Shown here one piece after another: positions 59,224-64,000 of a stretch of 64,000 nucleotides of DNA; within the stretch, counting starts at the first letter, position 1, and every line of letters starts with the position of its first letter. The notes beneath the pieces are model-generated. The model was not told the DNA's origin. It did not search any database and saw only the letters and a list, made by a program, of their open reading frames with translations. Origin of the DNA: Todiramphus chloris collaris. Lineage: Eukaryota > Chordata > Aves > Coraciiformes > Alcedinidae. The position numbers and the translations under genes were made by a program. The DNA lies in contig JANVCC010000020.1 of the NCBI GenBank assembly GCA_025345505.1, positions 52,129,523 to 52,193,522 on the forward strand. The letters are read 5' to 3'.

Positions 59224-61981
59224 TTGAATACCTCAGGAGATATTTTTGTAAATCCTGTGGATTCTGTGGCTGTCAAGGAAAGTACTGTCCTGAAAGACTT
59301 AGAATTTGGAATCCATGTTCTAATTTCATGTCAAATGGTAGCTCACTTAGAGTAAGAATGTTTTTTTATCTGTGAAATTTCAGAAAGCATCAAATCTGTA
59401 AGAAAAGGGTATGTGCCCAGTGGTCCGCTTTCATATTTCTCCCAAGGTTTTTCTAGTGTGTTTTTAATGTGTTTATTAAGCTTTTCCAGAATACATTGTT
59501 CTGACATTTTTTACTGAAGAATAAAGTAATCTAACCCCTTTAATGCAGCAGGCTCTTGTAATGGTGTAGGGTAGGCTTGCAGCTATACCACTATCCTCTT
59601 CTGAGCTATTATCAGGAAAAACAAAACATTTTGAGGGTACTTGAACACAATGGCATTGAGCGGTTGCTGGATACACGTTAGCAAATGTTTGTTTTTACAA
59701 AAACAAAAACCACAAAATTGTTTTACTTTAAAACAGACTGATCACAAGCGTGCTTTTTCCCAACTGTTGTGCATGAAAAATTGAGACTCAGCTGAAGCTA
59801 TTGGAGTTGTATACCTGAAATAAATCTCATAAACCATCAGCACCCAAAATTACTTCAGTTGCTGTAACAACTGCTATCAATAAGTAATAATCAGATCTCA
59901 GACTGGAGAAGGGAAGACTCTGTAAATGTTTTGGTATGTCACACATCACCGTGTTGATGTCAGAAAACAGCTCCACTGGAAAGCACCAAATATTTTGCAG
60001 CAGAAGTGTCGAAAATTAAGGTTTCTGCAAAAAGATTTACATGAATTTCTACAAATATTCATTTCTAATGTGACACGAATCATCGTATACTTGGGATTTC
60101 ACTGCAGAAGTGCACAGCTGTTGCTGCGAACTGTTTAAATGTGCCTATTGCAGATCACAGTTCCTGACTTCCAATCGGTTCAATGTAACAAAAATGATTA
60201 AAGGCTTATGGAAAGTAATAATTTAAAAGACAAAAATGCTGGTATACTTTGAAAGCTAATAGGCAACTTTTGCCATAAGAAGTAGTGACAGACAAAACCC
60301 CAGCAGTGGAAGAGCTACAAATAATTGGATGAGTTCTGAAGGCTAACTGCAGGAGTAAGCCTGCCTCGATCAGTGTGATGCCCTGTCTGCAGGGAAGTGT
60401 TTGACGTGGGGAGGTTTCACATTTGTAAGCTGTAGCAGATGATACAGTGTGCACAGAGAATGAGGCTCATCTTATGTGTGCTTTGTTTTGCTTGCCATGG
60501 TTTTAGCCTGTGTTCCTAGCAAATAAATTAACATGAAAGCATGTGTGTTCGTTTGCCAGGCTAGTGTGGGAGAGCTTCATGGAGGAAGCTTGGTGTCCTG
60601 TTTTGATAGTCTGAGAGAGGGTTAATATCTTTGGCACGCTATGAAATTGTAGAGATTCCTGTAGTCATGTCCATCATGGAAAAAGACAAGCTTAAGGGGA
60701 TAGGAAATTAAATCTAGAAGGGCTCTGATTATAGGATCACTGACAGAAACAGAAAGAGTAGAGAGTAATGTAATTTAAAAAAAAAAAAAATTATGTTATC
60801 AGATTAGATAGATGATCTGGTTGCAGGATGTAGTTTGAGTCACAGAACCTTGGAAACTGGAAGGAGGCAGAAGAGATAGACGGCCAGTTGGATTTTATTT
60901 TTATTTTAGGAATTTATTCTGGGTCAAGGTAAAACAAAAGCTTGATTTTTTTCTGAGAAGCCTTTAGAGCCTCTATGAAAAAGGCTAGTAAAGAAAGACT
61001 AAAACTGGAAACTCCCTGACAGAGAAGGGAGACAAGACAATAAGGTTTTACCAAATAAATAATTTCATGGTACTACTTGGAGGTTTATTTTTCCCTTGGA
61101 AGAGCAGACAGGCAAGTGTGGATAGAGGCACACTGGAAGATGGTTGGATATAAAACAGTGGCAGGAGTGCATTGGTGACCCTACAGAGGCTACATACATA
61201 CATATGTAAACATTTATATGGAAAGTGAAGTCTACTTCCGTCAATGTGACACAGCTGTTGCGAAATGGGTATCTCTGAATCCGAATTACTCCATTTCCAC
61301 CTTTAGTTAACTGGTGTGGGCTGGAGGAGTGTGGAAGAGGATGCATGTAAAAATAGTAGGGACTGTCAATGGAAATCATAACCTGACTCATTAATGCAGC
61401 CTTCATAGCAGCAGGAAGAAAATTGTACCTTTTCCCTGGTACATTCAGAGTCACTAATTAGCCAGTGACAGTGTCAGTGTTGCACTAGTATTTTTATAGT
61501 AGCTGTTCTTAGGTGACTTGTCGCTCCATTGTAGAAGCTTGCGCTTTCTTCCACAACGAGTTTTGAAATGAAGCAGATGGGAGAAAATCCCAGATTTTTC
61601 TGAAGCAGATGGCTAGGAAAAGCCTGAGCTGGTGGGATGGCACATCCCCGGTGTCAACTACCACGCATGCTGTGGAGCAGTGGGGCTCTTTCTTTGAGTA
61701 AGAGCAATTCACCTCTTGCTGCGGCTGCTCAGACAAGCCTCAGCAGAACATGCTGGTGGTGTGTGCATCACCATCCCCTGCGCTCGTAGGCTGCGAGTGC
61801 CAAGGGGCTCCCCGTGTGCAGGCAGGCACGCGAAGCTTGTTTCTGAGCCTGCTCTTGAGGCTACTGGAGAGCTGGCTGCTATTTCATGGAGGAAGAATGT
61901 TTTCTACTTCATTGTTCCCTTGCTTCCTCTTTTCTTTAATTGACACAGGAGGTTGAAGGAGAGATGACATACATTAGAAGT

Positions 61982-62029
61982 GTGTTACTGTAAGACAATT
62001 TAAGCGTGTTAACTGTAAGACAATTTAAT
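61982..62029. repeat. 24-bp near-perfect tandem duplication
   Basis: GTGTTACTGTAAGACAATTT and then GTGTTAACTGTAAGACAATT: two adjacent 24-bp units differing by an indel and end bases. The internal TGTAAGACAATTTAA is identical. Confidence 0.9.
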
Positions 62030-62200
62030 GCATCTTAAACAGTTTTGCAGCAGAGGCAGATACCTACACTGCTGCTAGTTTTGTCATTATATTGACAATA
62101 TTTAAAATAAGGATAGTTTTGAAAAGTGTTTTTATGATACTACCAAAATTTGTAACATGAACACAGTAGCTTAGTATGAAGTATTTTTAATAAGATCTGT

Positions 62201-62260
62201 TTTGATTTTATTTTTTGTGTGGGTTTTTTGGGCTTTTTTTTTGTTTGTTTGGGTTTGGGT

Positions 62261-62293
<33 letters not shown>

Positions 62294-62330
62294 TTTTGGT
62301 TGATGTGTTTTGGGTTTTTTTTTTTTCCTT
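62201..62330. repeat. T/G-rich block with G12 run
   Basis: About 130 bp of T and G with a run of 12 G at 62282-62293. Confidence 0.9.
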
Positions 62331-62571
62331 TTCATACTGTTAACCAGATAAATGGTACAAATGGAGAAAGACTAATTGACTTACTTTGCTCAATTTATCA
62401 GAATGCTTTTGGTAACATTTGACATCATTTTATTAAAAGTGTTGGAGGAGGGAGAGTGGTGGAATGTTTTGTTGTTCCTGGTGTGTTATTTTTGGTGTCT
62501 CGGGTGCGTTTAGATAAACTACAGTGCTAAGTCTAAGCAAGAAAGCCCTAAATATCCAGTGAATTACTCCT

Positions 62572-62692
62572 ATTTGCATTGAGAAATTAACCGTAATTAA
62601 CATTCCAGTTTTAATAGTATTGTATTTGTGAAGCTGATAAGGCCTCTGGGAGTGTGATTGCAAGAAACTTCTATTGTTTACTGTATGCAAAT
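62572..62692. promoter_or_regulatory. Two POU octamers with SOX-like site
   Basis: An exact ATTTGCAT (62572-62579) and an exact ATGCAAAT (62685-62692), oppositely oriented, about 105 bp apart. CTATTGTTT, a SOX-type core, lies just before the second. TAATTA-type homeodomain cores are nearby. Enhancer function is inferred from motif content only. Confidence 0.3.
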
Positions 62693-62996
62693 CTTTCCAC
62701 TTAGCTTTAATTAGAGGTTGAAACCTGGAGCAATTATCAGCAGTTGCTTTAGTATTAATGAGCTGTCCATCACGGTGTTTTATATGATTAAGAATTAGAA
62801 AATTGAATCCCAGTTGGTTCACTGATCAAAGAACTTGCAGCCTTCGTCAAGCAAAGCCGTTTCATTTAGTACGCCATACATTTTGTTAGTTCCAGTTACT
62901 GGAAAGACTGAAATCCTTCTAAATCTGTATAGCTGCTTTTTTGTGTGTAATGGTTTGAGAATAAATGAGAGAATTTCTTTTAATGCGTATGTTGTC

Positions 62997-63016
62997 AATA
63001 AAATAAATAAATAAAT
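62997..63016. repeat. (AAAT)n microsatellite
   Basis: About five units of AATA/AAAT. Confidence 0.9.
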
Positions 63017-63301
63017 CCTAAGAGCAGTTATATGGCTGCAATATAAAATATAGTTGCTTGATATCTGACAGTTTGTGATAACTGTTGGCTGATGGGTTTG
63101 CTCACAAAATTAGGCAGTGTCTCCTTGTGTGGAATACTTTCATTCACATTCTGCTTTTAGTAGTGTACAACAAGAGAGATGTAAGAGAATGAGAGAAAAA
63201 GCTTACAATGCCTAGCCCCTTAAATGTTTTTTTCTTTCATTCTCAATGGAAGCACTAACCATTAGTGACTTCTGCTGCTGCTCTTTAATGTCTTGGTTTT
63301 T

Positions 63302-63321
63302 AAACAAACAAACAAACAAAC
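63302..63321. repeat. (AAAC)5 microsatellite
   Basis: Five uninterrupted units. Confidence 0.93.
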
Positions 63322-63656
63322 AGCTTTTGTGTTGAAGAACTAGAAAGTTTCCACTGAAGGTCTGTATAAGGGAAGAAAAAAAAAAATTAGAAAATGTCAT
63401 CTGAAGTTAGTACTTCCAGTAAACATTGTTGAAAGTTTTCTGGTTTTGGACTATTTCTTTGTGAAAAAATTCTCCCTTCCACAAGCCTTTAAGCAATTAC
63501 AATAGATACTTTATGAAGGTGATATAGAAAAAATTGCATGTAATAGATGCTTTGTATTTTTAACTTTTTATTGTAGTTGATAACAAAAAATAGCTGCCAA
63601 CTTTCTTATGCTCTCACAGGTGAGGTTGAAATTAAACCACCAATGGTGGTTTTAGC

Positions 63657-63893
63657 ATAGAGTCATAGAATCACTATAGTTGCAAAAGATCATTGAGTCC
63701 AACAATTAACCTCACTCTACCAAGGCCACTACTAAATCATGTCCCTCAGCACCACGTGTACAAGACTTTTAAATACATCCAGCATGGCAATTTCCCTGGG
63801 CAGCCTGGTCCAGGGCTTGACAGTCCTTTCGGTATAGAAGTTTTTCCTAATGTTCAACCTAAACCTCCCCTGTCACAACTTGATGCTGTAGTC
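63657..63893 (-). mobile_element. CR1 LINE 3'-end fragment
   Basis: The left end CATAGAGTCATAGAATCACTA is the reverse complement of a CR1 tail; minus-strand translation of the right part gives degraded ORF2 C-terminal motifs ([18 protein letters not shown], then W..LPREI-like). It ends near 63893, where unique DNA resumes. It is older than the copy at 33312 and belongs to another subfamily, judged by its 3' sequence. Confidence 0.85.
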
Positions 63894-64000
63894 TGAAGAC
63901 TAATTGATTTATTAATACAATCAAGTATTGTCTTTAGAATTAAGACAATGCAGACGTCTTTGCATAAGTCTCTCTCATCAAAACATTAGCTCAACATCAA

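Larger units (their letters stand above)
55936..63656. other. Intronic sequence, several exon-like but unproven frames
   Basis: Contains open frames on minus at 57043-57351, 59476-59676, 61065-61454 and 62433-62822, none with a recognised domain. Frames of this length are expected a few times by chance in the window. Low-complexity blocks, a tandem repeat and a POU/SOX-like motif cluster are listed separately. Confidence 0.45.
44533..64000 (+). other. MACROD2: MACROD2 intron, 5' part (more than 19 kb)
   Basis: It starts with a consensus donor GTAAGTAC. The next expected exon, encoding the CISTGIYGFP loop, is not found before the window ends, so this intron exceeds 19.4 kb. It contains an assembly gap, two ancient CR1 relics, one younger CR1 tail, T/G- and A/C-rich low-complexity blocks and an unassigned minus-strand exon-like segment. 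Confidence 0.75.

Noticed and set aside
61065..61454. Minus-strand 129-codon frame
   Set aside because: Length is within chance expectation and the translation shows no family motif.
1..64000. FLRT3 (known to lie within MACROD2) or further MACROD2 exons
   Set aside because: No leucine-rich-repeat coding frame and no other macro-domain peptide is found in any frame.
1..64000. CRISPR arrays, operons, prokaryotic defence or mobile systems
   Set aside because: The DNA is vertebrate intron; no regularly spaced direct repeats and no prokaryotic-type genes are present.

Overview
The window looks like bird nuclear DNA and is almost entirely intron. It contains numerous CR1 LINE retrotransposons of avian type: 5'-truncated, encoding an FADD-type reverse transcriptase, and ending in the ATTCTATGATTCTATG-like tail. 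It is AT-rich and gene-poor. The one feature I can name with confidence as host coding sequence is a 122-bp exon at 44411-44532 (+ strand). It encodes the central part of a macro domain and matches MACROD2 better than its paralogue MACROD1. MACROD2 is known for very large introns. I recognise no other MACROD2 exon here, so positions 1-44410 and 44533-64000 are read as parts of two of its introns.

Layout. 1-7560: unique intronic sequence with one 16-bp-arm inverted repeat at 3613-3660. 7561-7872: tail of a very old CR1/L3-like element. 9964-11194: younger CR1 (+). 11195-22174: mostly unique, AT-rich sequence with simple repeats. 22478-22622: exon-like open segment of unknown identity (+). 24812-26166: the longest CR1 (+). 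28011-29040: CR1 (-) with an internal deletion. 32017-32566: decayed zinc-finger coding relic (-) resembling CGGBP1 and related hAT-type transposon proteins. 32775-33976: a plus-strand CR1 fragment joined to the 3' end of a minus-strand CR1. 34000-44380: mostly unique, with possible regulatory elements around 37.6-39.2 kb. 44411-44532: the MACROD2 exon. 45742-45941: poly-G tracts around a 100-N assembly gap. 47215-47440 and 51545-52145: ancient CR1 relics. 55631-55935: candidate minus-strand terminal coding exon of unknown identity. 62.5-62.8 kb: POU/SOX-like motif cluster. 63657-63893: a last CR1 tail (-).

There is no operon, CRISPR array, tRNA or rRNA that I can recognise, and no evidence of a novel multi-gene system. 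The items most worth a second look are the two unassigned exon-like segments (55.6-55.9 kb minus, 22.5 kb plus), the CGGBP1-like relic, the CR1/CR1 junction, and the poly-G gap. Most open frames of 60-130 codons are about what AT-rich sequence of this size gives by chance, so length alone was not used as evidence. Family names rest on reading the sequence against remembered consensus patterns; no database search was run.
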